This document shows positions 51,210 to 58,939 of a stretch of DNA of 64,000 bases, piece after piece. The notes under the pieces are model-generated. The model made no database searches. It worked only from the letters and a program-made list of their open reading frames with translations, and was not told where the DNA came from. The position numbers and the translations under genes were made by a program. Position 1 is the stretch's first letter. The number at the start of each line of letters is the position of its first letter. Origin of the DNA: Botrimarina mediterranea. Its GTDB lineage: Bacteria; Planctomycetota; Planctomycetia; Pirellulales; Lacipirellulaceae. The DNA is taken from the NCBI RefSeq assembly GCF_007753265.1, contig NZ_CP036349.1:620001-684000 (forward strand), written 5' to 3'.

Positions 51210-51642
51210 GGCGGGCCGCTGCAAGCAAGTAAGCGACGGCGAACCGGGAGCGTCCGGTTCTTCGACTTACGACGCGCCGGCCCGCCATGGGTCGAGTTGG
51301 CGAGCCAATCGCACCGCTGAACAGCGGATGCTGCTCAATGGCTTGCATTTCTCGCCAGTCGCGAGCTTGATGCATTTGTCCACCCAGAGCGCAGGGGCCC
51401 GCTAGGACGCATCCTGGGCGATCTGGCGCGAGCGCAGCGAGCCTTGGCGTTCCGGCTCCCTGCCCGTAGGTCGCCAAACGTGTCCCGAGTTCACTCCCGG
51501 CGCTGGCGCTTAGGGCTCCCTTCATGTGTTCGTTGCGGGCCGCTACCCCACCCGGCGCTAAACACCAGATAAGAAAAGAAGCCCGCCAGCGAGTGTCGCT
51601 GGCGGGCTTCTTATTTCAACCACTATTGCTGTGGAATCAGTA
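51210..51642. other. Intergenic, terminator and decayed repeat
   Basis: About 430 bases. Holds GCGAACCGGGAGCGTCCGG at 51239-51257 and a weak complement near 51495-51522, a decayed form of the GAGCCGGGAGCG repeat. A terminator lies at 51579-51611. No gene seen. Confidence 0.5.
51579..51611 (-). terminator. Terminator of the DUF1559 gene
   Basis: Stems AAGCCCGCCAGCGA and its complement form a 14-base hairpin with a short loop. On the minus strand it is followed by TTTTCTTA. It starts about 30 bases past the DUF1559 stop. It could also stop leftover transcription from the epsI side. Confidence 0.8.
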
Positions 51643-52767
51643 TCAGTAGTCCGAATCGTTCGGCTGAGGTAGCCTGCGGTCAAAGGTTTCGGCGTCTTCG
51701 AGATCACGGTAACGAGACTTCTTGTAGCTCGTCGTCATCAATTGTGCATAAACGCGGCTGGACATTTGTTCGTTAATGTAACGGATGCTCCCGTCGCAGA
51801 AGGCGACATTCACCCCGCCAGGGTGATTGCTCGACGGATACGCCAGCTCCTCAGTCTGTTCGGCAAGAGTTGTCGGGGGAATCACGTCCAAGCTACGTCC
51901 GCCGTTGATCTTGCAAATAGCGGGGCGAAGATTTCCTCCAAGCGCGTTATGCCAGACGAAGCCGAAGTGATGCTTGGCGTCGCTACGCCCACTCGGCTGG
52001 TAGTCTTCGACCGGGTAGGTGTAGAAGACTGCGTTTAAGTTTTCGGAGAGCATCATCGTCTTGCTGGTGCCGTCGGCCGACGAGATGTACGAGATGGACA
52101 TCTGGAGCTTGGGGTCGAGCTCTCGCCCGTCAGCAGTGTTGTTCCAAGCCTGAATGGGTGAGACGGCCGCTTTCTTATTCAGGTCAAAAAAAATGCCGTT
52201 GGCAGCGAACTCGGTATCGCCGGCGTTTTGATCCGCATCGGTTCGATCCGGGTCGGCAAATCCCCAACCGGCGTTGGCGACGTACGAAGCGGTCGGCTGT
52301 CCGACGGCTTCAGCGGGGTCGCTCGGGCACTGCAGGTTTTCGATCTCGGGAGTGAAGGTGTCGTTGATCGACGCATCCGTCCCAAACTCCTGAGTCCATC
52401 GATCCCAGAGGGGGTTCTGTTCGATGTAGGGGAAAAGCAACACGGTCCAAGTGGCGCGACGACCGACGGTGTAATCACCCTTATAAGGGCCCGCTGCCGA
52501 CACCTTGATGCTGGCTTGGTTCGGGATCTCGTTGATGAGTCCCGGCAGCTTGCTGAACGTCGTATCGTAGTTGGCCATACCTAGGCCAAGCTGCTTGATG
52601 TTGTTCTTGCAGGTGTTGTTCCGCGCCGCTTCACGCGCCGCCTGCACCGCGGGGAGCAGCAACGCGACGAGCGTGCCGATGATGGCGATCACCACCAGCA
52701 GCTCGACCAGCGTGAAGCCGGGGCGGCTAGCGGTGGTGGTGGCGGGGAGGGGACGCCTCATAGTCAC
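51643..52767 (-). CDS. DUF1559 type II pseudopilin-like protein
   Basis: 374 residues. Prepilin signal with cleavage before Phe in RPGFTLVELLVVIAIIG, followed by LPAVQAAREAARNNTCKNNI, the standard planctomycete DUF1559 start. The C-terminus has HPGGVNVAFCDGSIRYINEQ, the H-X9-DG motif. These proteins are highly multiplied in planctomycetes and may form type II secretion-like or pilus structures. Single copy here, with its own terminator. Confidence 0.93.
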   Translation of the reverse strand: MTMRRPLPATTTASRPGFTLVELLVVIAIIGTLVALLLPAVQAAREAARNNTCKNNIKQLGLGMANYDTTFSKLPGLINEIPNQASIKVSAAGPYKGDYTVGRRATWTVLLFPYIEQNPLWDRWTQEFGTDASINDTFTPEIENLQCPSDPAEAVGQPTASYVANAGWGFADPDRTDADQNAGDTEFAANGIFFDLNKKAAVSPIQAWNNTADGRELDPKLQMSISYISSADGTSKTMMLSENLNAVFYTYPVEDYQPSGRSDAKHHFGFVWHNALGGNLRPAICKINGGRSLDVIPPTTLAEQTEELAYPSSNHPGGVNVAFCDGSIRYINEQMSSRVYAQLMTTSYKKSRYRDLEDAETFDRRLPQPNDSDY

Positions 52768-53105
52768 AGTTCCTAGCTAGGTGACAAGCAATCCACGACG
52801 GGACGTTCCGGGTCGCCGTCGTGGGCGATAGTGAAGGGGGCAACCGTCAGCGAGCAGCTCCCGGTCCACTCCCGGGCATTCGTCCGGCAGGGGGGGCGGT
52901 ATTCCCGACCGGGCTGACGCCAGCGGGAGCGGAAGCAAGCTTTCTCTCCACCCATTGTGCCGGCGCAAGCGGCTGGTGTCCACAAAACCTCGAAGTTAAC
53001 CGAGGGCGTCTGGGATTGGCTCTACAGGCCCGTTGACGCCGCCGGGCGGCAGGTTACCTTAGGGTTCTGCCAACCGGGTTAAGAGCCTTGTGGGCAGGGA
53101 AAAAT
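52768..53105. other. Intergenic between DUF1559 and tRNA-Leu
   Basis: About 340 bases with the leader of the DUF1559 gene on one side and the tRNA promoter on the other. No other gene or repeat is clear. Confidence 0.45.
53033..53060 (+). promoter_or_regulatory. Possible tRNA-Leu promoter
   Basis: TTGACG at 53033-53038 and TACCTT at 53055-53060, 16 bases apart, place transcription start roughly 40 bases before the tRNA. The -10 fit is weak (three of six). Confidence 0.3.
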
Positions 53106-53189
53106 GGGCTCGTGGCGGAATTGGCAGACGCGCATGCTTGAGGGGCATGTGCCCGCAAGGGCGTGCTGGTTCGACTCCAGTCGGGCCCA
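53106..53189 (+). tRNA. tRNA-Leu (anticodon GAG)
   Basis: 84 bases. Acceptor stem GGGCTCG pairs with CGGGCCC (one G-U). D-arm region AATTGGCAGACGC. Anticodon stem CATGC/GCATG with loop TTGAGGG, anticodon GAG. Long class II variable arm GTGCCCGCAAGGGCGT. T-arm CTGGTTCGACTCCAG. CCA is not encoded. Confidence 0.95.
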
Positions 53190-53259
53190 CTTTTCGCAAA
53201 AGCGACGCGCCGACCCTCGGCTCCGATGGGGAGTCTCCGGCGCGAAGGCGACAAGACTA

Positions 53260-53297
53260 CCGCCTCAAATCCCCTCAAACGAGGGGTTTTGAGGCGG
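53260..53297. repeat. Strong 17-bp hairpin after tRNA-Leu
   Basis: CCGCCTCAAATCCCCTC (53260-53276) pairs with GAGGGGTTTTGAGGCGG (53281-53297) with one mismatch and an AAAC loop. No T-run follows. It may end the tRNA transcript or be a processing structure. Confidence 0.6.
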
Positions 53298-53744
53298 AGT
53301 CCACCAGATTGCCGGCAAGGCTTCGCAGGATTCCAGAGAATCGACCCGAATATTTTCGGAATTTTCCCCAGCGAAGGCCGGAATTTGGTTATGCTGCGTG
53401 AGACCGGAGTAGCAGCCTAGAGAGGTCCGCTTCGGAACTCCTCTACCGCAGCGATCCGACGCGAACAGTTTCCTAACGACCCCTTCAAGTCGATCCCTTC
53501 TTAAATCGATCTAAAGCCCGGCAACAGAACGCCGGATCTATACCGACCACCCCGCAGAAACGCGTGGCTTTCGGCCGTCTCACGACGTCGGGGGCTACGC
53601 GTTTCTTGCTGCGCTCGTGGGTCGTTTCGCCGTGAGAGATATCTCGCCGTGAGAGATATCGTGGGAGATTGGCGATGCGGGCACCGTGCATCGATCGGAT
53701 GACGCGGCACGCCGGCCACAGCACATAGTCCCCGGTCGTTGCAT

Positions 53745-53774
53745 TTAGCCCCCGGTCATTGACCGGGGGGCTAA
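53745..53774. repeat. TTAGCCCCCGGTCA hairpin repeat, copy 3
   Basis: Same sequence as 37047-37075 with one added G. A partial echo (AGTCCCCGGTC) lies just before it at 53727. Confidence 0.8.
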
Positions 53775-53863
53775 GTAAACTGTGGACCGGGGCTAAACGA
53801 GCGATAGGGGCTCAACCGGAAGCGTGAACGCTCAGTGGTGGCCCGACGCCGTTGTCGGGCGGC

Positions 53864-53998
53864 TCAAGAGAACCCGTACTTGGCGTATTCCATGGCCAGG
53901 AACAGGCAGCCCAGCGACATGGCGATCGTCGCCAGGATCATCAGCACCGTGTAGATCGACGTGGGCGGCTTCTTGACGAGTCCGCCGCGAGCCGGCAT
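53864..53998 (-). CDS. 44-aa single-pass membrane protein
   Basis: 44 residues: polar N-terminus MPARGGLVKKPPTS, one transmembrane helix from about 15 to 37 (IYTVLMILATIAMSLGCLFL), then EYAKYGFS. The ATG is four bases after the stop of the upstream coiled-coil gene, so the two are cotranscribed. High-GC codon use continues through it. Probably a membrane partner of the coiled-coil protein (inference). Confidence 0.65.
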   Translation of the reverse strand: MPARGGLVKKPPTSIYTVLMILATIAMSLGCLFLAMEYAKYGFS

Positions 53999-54002
53999 CG
54001 GG

Positions 54003-54842
54003 CTAGTTGAGGTTGAGTCGAGTTGCGACACGGTCGCCCTCCTGGATCGGACCTTGTTGGAAGCGGGTATCGACGCGGCCAACGGCGCGGTCGGGCGCCG
54101 TCTTGAGGATCTCGAGACGGCCCTTGTACTTGGTGTCGCGGAACACTTCGACGGTGTCGCCGATCCGCAGGCCGTCGTCGTCACCGATGCTGATCTCGAC
54201 CAGCTGGACGCCGCCCTTACGCTGCGTGCGGCTGACGAAACCATCGACGCGCGGCGTGATGCCGTCGGCGGGGGTGTTGGGGTCGAGGCCCTCGGACTCC
54301 ATGACGCGGGTCATGCGGCCGGTCTCGGCCACCAGGTCACGCTGCGTTTCGAGGGCCGATTCGAGGTCGTTGCGGATCGACTGCAACTCCTCGGTCGCCT
54401 TGAGGGCGACGTCGAAGCTGTCGTCCTTTTCCTTGATTGCCTTGCTGATGTCGTCGCGGATCCGCAGGACCTCTTCGGCGAGCTGGTTGTTGTTTTGCTG
54501 CGTGGCGGTGACGGCCTCGACCGCTTGGCGGGCGTCGGTGCTCAGCTCATTGAGCTGACGCTGGATCCGCTGGTTGTCCTCGGCGAGGCGGGTGGCCTCG
54601 GTCTCGAGCTTGCGGACCTGCTGCAACGCCGACTCGGCCTCGGCCTTGAGCTGGCTCTCCAGGGCGTTGGAGCTGCTCTGTAAGGCCTGGAACCGGGCAC
54701 GCTCTTCACTGAGCTGCTTCTGGGCGGCTTCGGCCTCGTTCTTCCAGTGACGGTGCGTCGAGTAGACGCTGACCGCCAGCCACATGTAGCCGATGCTGAG
54801 CACGAACAGCGTGACGACCAGGATCTTGCCCAAGAAATTCAT
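54003..54842 (-). CDS. Membrane-anchored coiled-coil protein with C-terminal beta domain
   Basis: 279 residues from MNFLGKILVV. One transmembrane helix (7-27), a long coiled coil (about 35-175; ALESQLKAEAESALQQVRKL, then NDLESALETQRDLVAETGRM) and a small beta-rich domain (about 200-277; VQLVEISIGDDDGLRIGDTV). The plan of helix, coiled coil and beta domain resembles MreC, but I see no real MreC sequence match. The membrane side and partners are unknown. It heads a two-gene unit with the 44-aa protein. Confidence 0.75.
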   Translation of the reverse strand: MNFLGKILVVTLFVLSIGYMWLAVSVYSTHRHWKNEAEAAQKQLSEERARFQALQSSSNALESQLKAEAESALQQVRKLETEATRLAEDNQRIQRQLNELSTDARQAVEAVTATQQNNNQLAEEVLRIRDDISKAIKEKDDSFDVALKATEELQSIRNDLESALETQRDLVAETGRMTRVMESEGLDPNTPADGITPRVDGFVSRTQRKGGVQLVEISIGDDDGLRIGDTVEVFRDTKYKGRLEILKTAPDRAVGRVDTRFQQGPIQEGDRVATRLNLN

Positions 54843-55400
54843 CGTGTGACGCCTATTCTCAGCAGCGGGGGAAGCGTAGCAGAGGGGGAAGCAAGCGCGG
54901 TTCAGGGTTCCGGGTATCTGGTGACCGCGGGCCGACAAGGGGCGGGTGCGTCGCTAGCAACCGGCGGAAGGGGCCTCGCAGGCGACGATCCGCCGAACCA
55001 TCGGCGTCTGGGCAGTATAGACACGGTTGAAAACGGGTGTCAATTTACGCGATTTGCGTAATCTCGTTGCGATGCGGGACTTACGTCGGCTTGCGGCGCC
55101 TCTGCCGATTATGAGGCCCCGCAGGGGCGAAACCACCACCTTTGACCTTAGCCGCGCGGTAGCCCTCGGAGAGAAGCGGGTACCCCTGAGCCCACCGAGG
55201 GCTGCCCAGGATTATGCAACTGCTAGCAAATGGACGTTTAACAAAGGACTTACGTCGATGATGCACTGCTGCGATAGCAGTCCGACGACGCTTAAGTCCT
55301 TATCTGAACGTAGTAACTGCTAGCCCTTGCATAATCCTGTGCCGCCCACGGCTCAGACGGGTACCTGTGGTTGCCTCAACTAGTCGCCTGGACGGGCGGG
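54843..55400. other. Intergenic region with MITE-like element
   Basis: About 560 bases. The left part (54843-55020) leads the coiled-coil gene. Positions 55160-55206 and 55340-55370 form an imperfect palindrome (GGTACCC and CTGAGCC with complements) interrupted by the element at 55207-55339. No gene seen. Confidence 0.5.
55207..55339. mobile_element. MITE-like element sharing ends with the 24-kb element
   Basis: 133 bp. Ends CAGGATTATGCAAC (55207-55229) and its complement (55317-55339) match at 20 of 23 positions and match the outer ends at 24137 and 25241. No coding capacity. The interior is itself palindromic (AAAGGACTTACGTCG and CGACGCTTAAGTCC). Flanks are a palindrome. It is probably moved by a transposase acting in trans. 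Confidence 0.8.
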
Positions 55401-55631
55401 TCAGCCGCGGGGGTGGCAGGCGCAACCGCCGCCGCAGCCGCCGCCACCACTGGGGAGGCTCGTGGGGAGGCTGGCGGGGCCGCTGCCGGTCGTAGGCGAC
55501 GCACACACGCTCAGCAGCTTTACCAGCCTGCCGCTGCCGCACTCCGGGCACTCGGGCTTCTCCGCTTCGGATCGGACCAGGACCTCAACGTCCCGGTCGC
55601 AGTCCTTGCACTGGTATTCGTAGAGGGGCAT
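55401..55631 (-). CDS. FmdB-type zinc-ribbon protein
   Basis: 76 residues. MPLYEYQCKDCDRDVEVLVR then CPECGSG gives the CxxC...CxxC zinc ribbon of the FmdB/CxxC_CXXC_SSSS family. The tail is Ser/Gly-rich with GGGGCGGGCACHPRG, which adds more Cys/His. Probably a regulatory or RNA/protein-binding zinc protein. Last of a three-gene unit with floA. Confidence 0.88.
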   Translation of the reverse strand: MPLYEYQCKDCDRDVEVLVRSEAEKPECPECGSGRLVKLLSVCASPTTGSGPASLPTSLPSGGGGCGGGCACHPRG

Positions 55632-55670
55632 CGGAGCGATTCTGCTGGAAGAGGGTCCGCTGGAAGATGG

Positions 55671-56465
55671 TTAGGTCCGGTCGGCCGGGCTGCGGAGGAT
55701 CTCGCTGAGGATCACCGCGTCACGGGCGCCGCCGGGAGTGACGAGCGCCTTTCGGATACGGGCCGCGGCGCTCGCGGGTTCTGCGACTTTCGCTTCGGCG
55801 CCGCCGGGGCGGTTCATGAGCGTTCCCAGCCGGTGGTCGAACTTCTCGTGAAGCCGGGCCTCGACCCGGTCGTCGGCTGTCGAGATGTTCTCACCCAGGT
55901 GGGCGGCGTTCTCGGCAAGCTGGCTTTCCGGCAGGTGGCGGAGCGGACCCCGTCGGGCGGGCTGAGGCGACTCAGCCTGAACATCGAGGTTGCTCGCCGC
56001 CCGTGTCGGGGATTGAGAACGCCGCGTTACGGGCTTGGGGAGGTCCTGTTGCGGCGGAGGCGATTGCCGGCGTTGTCGTCGGGGGGGCTCTTCGAACGGG
56101 TCGAGCGGCGGCTTCTTGGCGGGCGGTTGAGGCGGAGCGGCGTCTCCCTGAGCGGCCCGCCGGAGAAACTCTTCGACCTCCGAACGCAGGTCGGCCTGAA
56201 CCGGCTTGGCGGCAGGTTTCGGCGCCGGTTCGTCGGCGATTTCGAGGATCGGCTCGTCAACGCGCTGCGCCTCATCCGGCGGCCAGGGCTGGCCTTTTTC
56301 CTCGGCCTCTCCGCGGGCCTTGTCCAGCTCGCGCTGCTCCTTGAGCCCCACCAGCACCTGACGGATCACCCAGAAGGCGACCACCAGCAGGGGGCCGATC
56401 GCGTCGAGAAACCCCGCGGCGAACAGGCCCGGCGGCAGAGCGGCGGTTAGCGGCGCGAAGGGCAT
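55671..56465 (-). CDS. Hypothetical protein with N-terminal membrane helix
   Basis: 264 residues. A membrane helix at about 11-40 (FAAGFLDAIGPLLVVAFWVI), then a charged and Pro-rich middle (60-160; PPLDPFEEPPRRQRRQSPPP) that is probably disordered. The C-terminal 40 residues (ASAAARIRKALVTPGGARDA, VILSEILRSP) look like a short conserved helical motif. It lies 27 bases after floA and 39 bases before fmdB. I recognise a planctomycete type but no function; it may be a FloA scaffold partner. Confidence 0.7.
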   Translation of the reverse strand: MPFAPLTAALPPGLFAAGFLDAIGPLLVVAFWVIRQVLVGLKEQRELDKARGEAEEKGQPWPPDEAQRVDEPILEIADEPAPKPAAKPVQADLRSEVEEFLRRAAQGDAAPPQPPAKKPPLDPFEEPPRRQRRQSPPPQQDLPKPVTRRSQSPTRAASNLDVQAESPQPARRGPLRHLPESQLAENAAHLGENISTADDRVEARLHEKFDHRLGTLMNRPGGAEAKVAEPASAAARIRKALVTPGGARDAVILSEILRSPADRT

Positions 56466-56492
56466 GAAGTACCGTCAGCGATTCAAGGACGC

Positions 56493-57509
56493 TTACTTGG
56501 CCGTGGCGATCGACGTGCGCATGTCGGTGTCGGCCTGGATGTTCTGCATCTTGTAGTAGTCGAGGATGCCCAGTTTGCCGGTCTGGAACGCCTCGGCCAT
56601 CGCCCGCGGGACCTCGGCCTCGGCTTCCACAAGTTTAGCGCGCATCTCCTCGATGCCGGCGAGATTCTCCTGCTCTTGCGACACGGCCATCGCCCGGCGG
56701 CCTTCGGCCTGGGCGCGGGCGACGCGGGTGTCGGCCTCGGCTTGGTCGGCCTGGAGGCGGGCGCCGATGTTGTCGCCGACGTCGATGTCGGCGATATCGA
56801 TCGAGACGATCTCGAACGCCGTCTGCGAGTCGAGCCGACGGGCGAGCACCGCCTTGGAAATCCGGTCGGGATTCTCCAGCACGTCCTTATGCCGCTCCGA
56901 AGAACCGATCGCCGACACGATCCCCTCGCCGACGCGGGCGACGATCGTCTCCTCGGTGGCGCCGCCAATGAGCTGGTCGAGGTTTGCCCGCACCGTGACG
57001 CGAGCCTTCACCTTCAGCTGAATGCCGTCCTTGGCGATGGCGTCGAGGCTCGGCCGCTTGCTGTTCTTCGGCGGGCAGTCGATGACGCGTGGGTAGACGC
57101 TCGTCTGGACCGCTTCGAGGATGTTGCGGCCGGCGAGGTCGATCGCCGTGGCTCGCTTGAAATCGAGGTCGATGATCTTCGCCTTGCGGGCGGCGATCAT
57201 CGAGCGGATCACCAGCGGCACGTTGCCGCCCGCCATGTAGTGGGCCTCGAGCGCCCGGGCCGTGACGCCCTCGGCGTCGGTGATGCCGGCCTGCGTGGCC
57301 ATGATCTTGCTGCGGACGATCACCGTCGGGTTGACCTTCCGGAAGGTCATCCGCAAAAGGTCGAAGATTCCGATCCCCGCGCCGGTGGTGACCGACTGGA
57401 TGTAGAGCCGAAAGAACCGGGCGACGATCGCGAAGATCGTCAGGAGGACGATGATCCCTGCGATCGTGATGACGATCCAGACCGTCGGGTTTCTGAGGAG
57501 TTCCATCAT
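56493..57509 (-). CDS. floA: Flotillin-like protein FloA (UPF0365)
   Basis: 338 residues, close to B. subtilis FloA (331). Membrane hairpin at the N-terminus ([20 protein letters not shown]), then the SPFH/flotillin domain ([39 protein letters not shown]) and an Ala/Glu-rich helix ([20 protein letters not shown]). It organises membrane microdomains. NfeD, its usual neighbour, is not adjacent. First gene of a unit with the 264-aa protein and the FmdB-type gene. Confidence 0.92.
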   Translation of the reverse strand: MMELLRNPTVWIVITIAGIIVLLTIFAIVARFFRLYIQSVTTGAGIGIFDLLRMTFRKVNPTVIVRSKIMATQAGITDAEGVTARALEAHYMAGGNVPLVIRSMIAARKAKIIDLDFKRATAIDLAGRNILEAVQTSVYPRVIDCPPKNSKRPSLDAIAKDGIQLKVKARVTVRANLDQLIGGATEETIVARVGEGIVSAIGSSERHKDVLENPDRISKAVLARRLDSQTAFEIVSIDIADIDVGDNIGARLQADQAEADTRVARAQAEGRRAMAVSQEQENLAGIEEMRAKLVEAEAEVPRAMAEAFQTGKLGILDYYKMQNIQADTDMRTSIATAK

Positions 57510-57683
57510 CGGCGGCGATCCGCGGCGGTGAGCTTACGAGGGATTTCGCTACCCCGCTGTTGTAGGGGGGGGCGACGGGCAAGACAACTAGCCGGGGCCC
57601 ACCGATACTGTTCGCCACTTCCCGCTGGTTATTGCCGCGGAGTCCTGCCGAGCCGGGGAAGCCGCGCCCGGGCGAGGCCACGG

Positions 57684-58721
57684 TTAGTTGGCGACGCTCT
57701 CCTCGTCGGGGCCGTCGGCGGTTGGGTCGCCGGTGATCGCCGGCTTCCGCTTGCCCACCAGCGACGCCACGACGCCGACGCCGAGGATGCCACCGATCAC
57801 GGCCAGCGACACGAGGTTGGGGATAGGGTAGTGGTGCGCCAGCAGCATCTTCACGCCGACATACGCCAGCACGAAGACGAGGCTCGTCTTCAGGTGCTTG
57901 AGCGTGTCCATGAACCCGGCCAGCGCGAAGTACAGCGACCGCAGACCGAGGATCGCGAAGATGTTCGACGTAAACACCAGGAACGGGTCCCGCGTCACCG
58001 CGAACACCGCCGGGATCGAGTCGACGGCGAACATGACGTCGGTCGTCTCGACCATCACCAGGGCGAGAAAGAGCGTCGTGGCCGCGGTCTTGCCGTTCTC
58101 CGTGACGAAGAAGTGCTTGGTGTCGCGGGCCTTGGAGATCGGCAGCCAGCGATGGATCAGACGCAGGGTGAGGTTGCGTTCGGGCTCGAACTCGTCGTCC
58201 CCGGACATCAGCAGTCGAGCCGCCGAGATCAACAAGAGCACGCCGAACACGTAGGTGATCCACTCGAAACGGTGGAGCAGGGCGACGCCGGCGAAGATCA
58301 TCGCCCCGCGCAGCACCACCGCGCCGAGGATGCCCCAAAAGAGCACCCGGTGCTGCGAAGCGAGCGGCACCCGGAAGTAGGAGAAGATGATCGCCATCAC
58401 GAAGATGTTGTCGAGCGACAACGACTTCTCAACGACATACGCGGTGAGGTACGCCGCAACGGCCTCGGCGCCCATGCCGGTCTTTCCCAGGCCGCTGCCC
58501 GCGAACCAGCGCCCCTCGTAGAGCTGGTACACGACCCCGGTGAAAGCCAACGCGACGGCGACCCAAACACAGGTCCACTTGATCGCCGAGCGGAAGGTAG
58601 GCGTCTCGTCGCGACGGTGGAAAACGCCCAGGTCGAGGGCGACCATCAGGCCAATAGCGGCCAAGAACCCCAGCCAAACGAACCAGGGCATCGAAGACAT
58701 CACGGCAAACGGAAGGGTCAC
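57684..58721 (-). CDS. TerC/Alx family membrane protein
   Basis: 345 residues; Met at 58700 is an alternative start. Seven or more transmembrane helices. Conserved acidic residues: ALDLGVFHRRDETPTFRSAI, EKSLSLDNIFVMAIIFSYFR and VMVETTDVMFAVDSIPAVFA. The family exports Mn2+ or loads metal to secreted proteins. It is like Alx/YkoY with a long hydrophilic C-terminus (PTADGPDEESVAN). I looked for an upstream yybP-ykoY riboswitch and saw none. Confidence 0.9.
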   Translation of the reverse strand: MTLPFAVMSSMPWFVWLGFLAAIGLMVALDLGVFHRRDETPTFRSAIKWTCVWVAVALAFTGVVYQLYEGRWFAGSGLGKTGMGAEAVAAYLTAYVVEKSLSLDNIFVMAIIFSYFRVPLASQHRVLFWGILGAVVLRGAMIFAGVALLHRFEWITYVFGVLLLISAARLLMSGDDEFEPERNLTLRLIHRWLPISKARDTKHFFVTENGKTAATTLFLALVMVETTDVMFAVDSIPAVFAVTRDPFLVFTSNIFAILGLRSLYFALAGFMDTLKHLKTSLVFVLAYVGVKMLLAHHYPIPNLVSLAVIGGILGVGVVASLVGKRKPAITGDPTADGPDEESVAN

Positions 58722-58939
58722 ACTAGCGGCAATTTAGAGGAATCGGTCTGGTCGAGTTGCGGCGGCGACAGCGACGGACGTAATCAAGGCTGCAATTCGT
58801 GTGCCCCCGGCGGCTCTTGGCGGCGGCTTGCCGCAGAAAATTCCCGTCACGAGGTCAGCATTGCCTTCGCGATGCGTTACATTGCGGAGCCGGCCGCGGC
58901 GCGAGGCGGCTGACTCTTTTCTGTACAGAGGGTAACCCG

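Larger units (their letters stand above)
53190..53863. other. 674-base stretch without a supported gene
   Basis: Contains a strong hairpin (53260-53297), an inverted pair GAAACGCGT (53557) and ACGCGTTTC (53597), a direct repeat TCGCCGTGAGAGATAT at 53627 and 53644, and the TTAGCCCCCGGTCA palindrome at 53745. An untranslated RNA near 53550-53660 is possible but unproven. A 79-residue open frame here has no supporting features. Confidence 0.5.

Noticed and set aside
53485-53724. 79-residue frame between tRNA-Leu and the small membrane gene
   Set aside because: Overlaps direct and inverted repeats, lacks a ribosome site, and has random composition.
56676-58913. 745-residue open frame opposite floA and terC
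   Set aside because: It runs across two well-supported genes and their gap, is rich in Arg/Asp/His, and has no domain.
58722-58939. yybP-ykoY manganese riboswitch before the TerC-type gene
   Set aside because: I looked for the conserved loops upstream of the start and could not find them.
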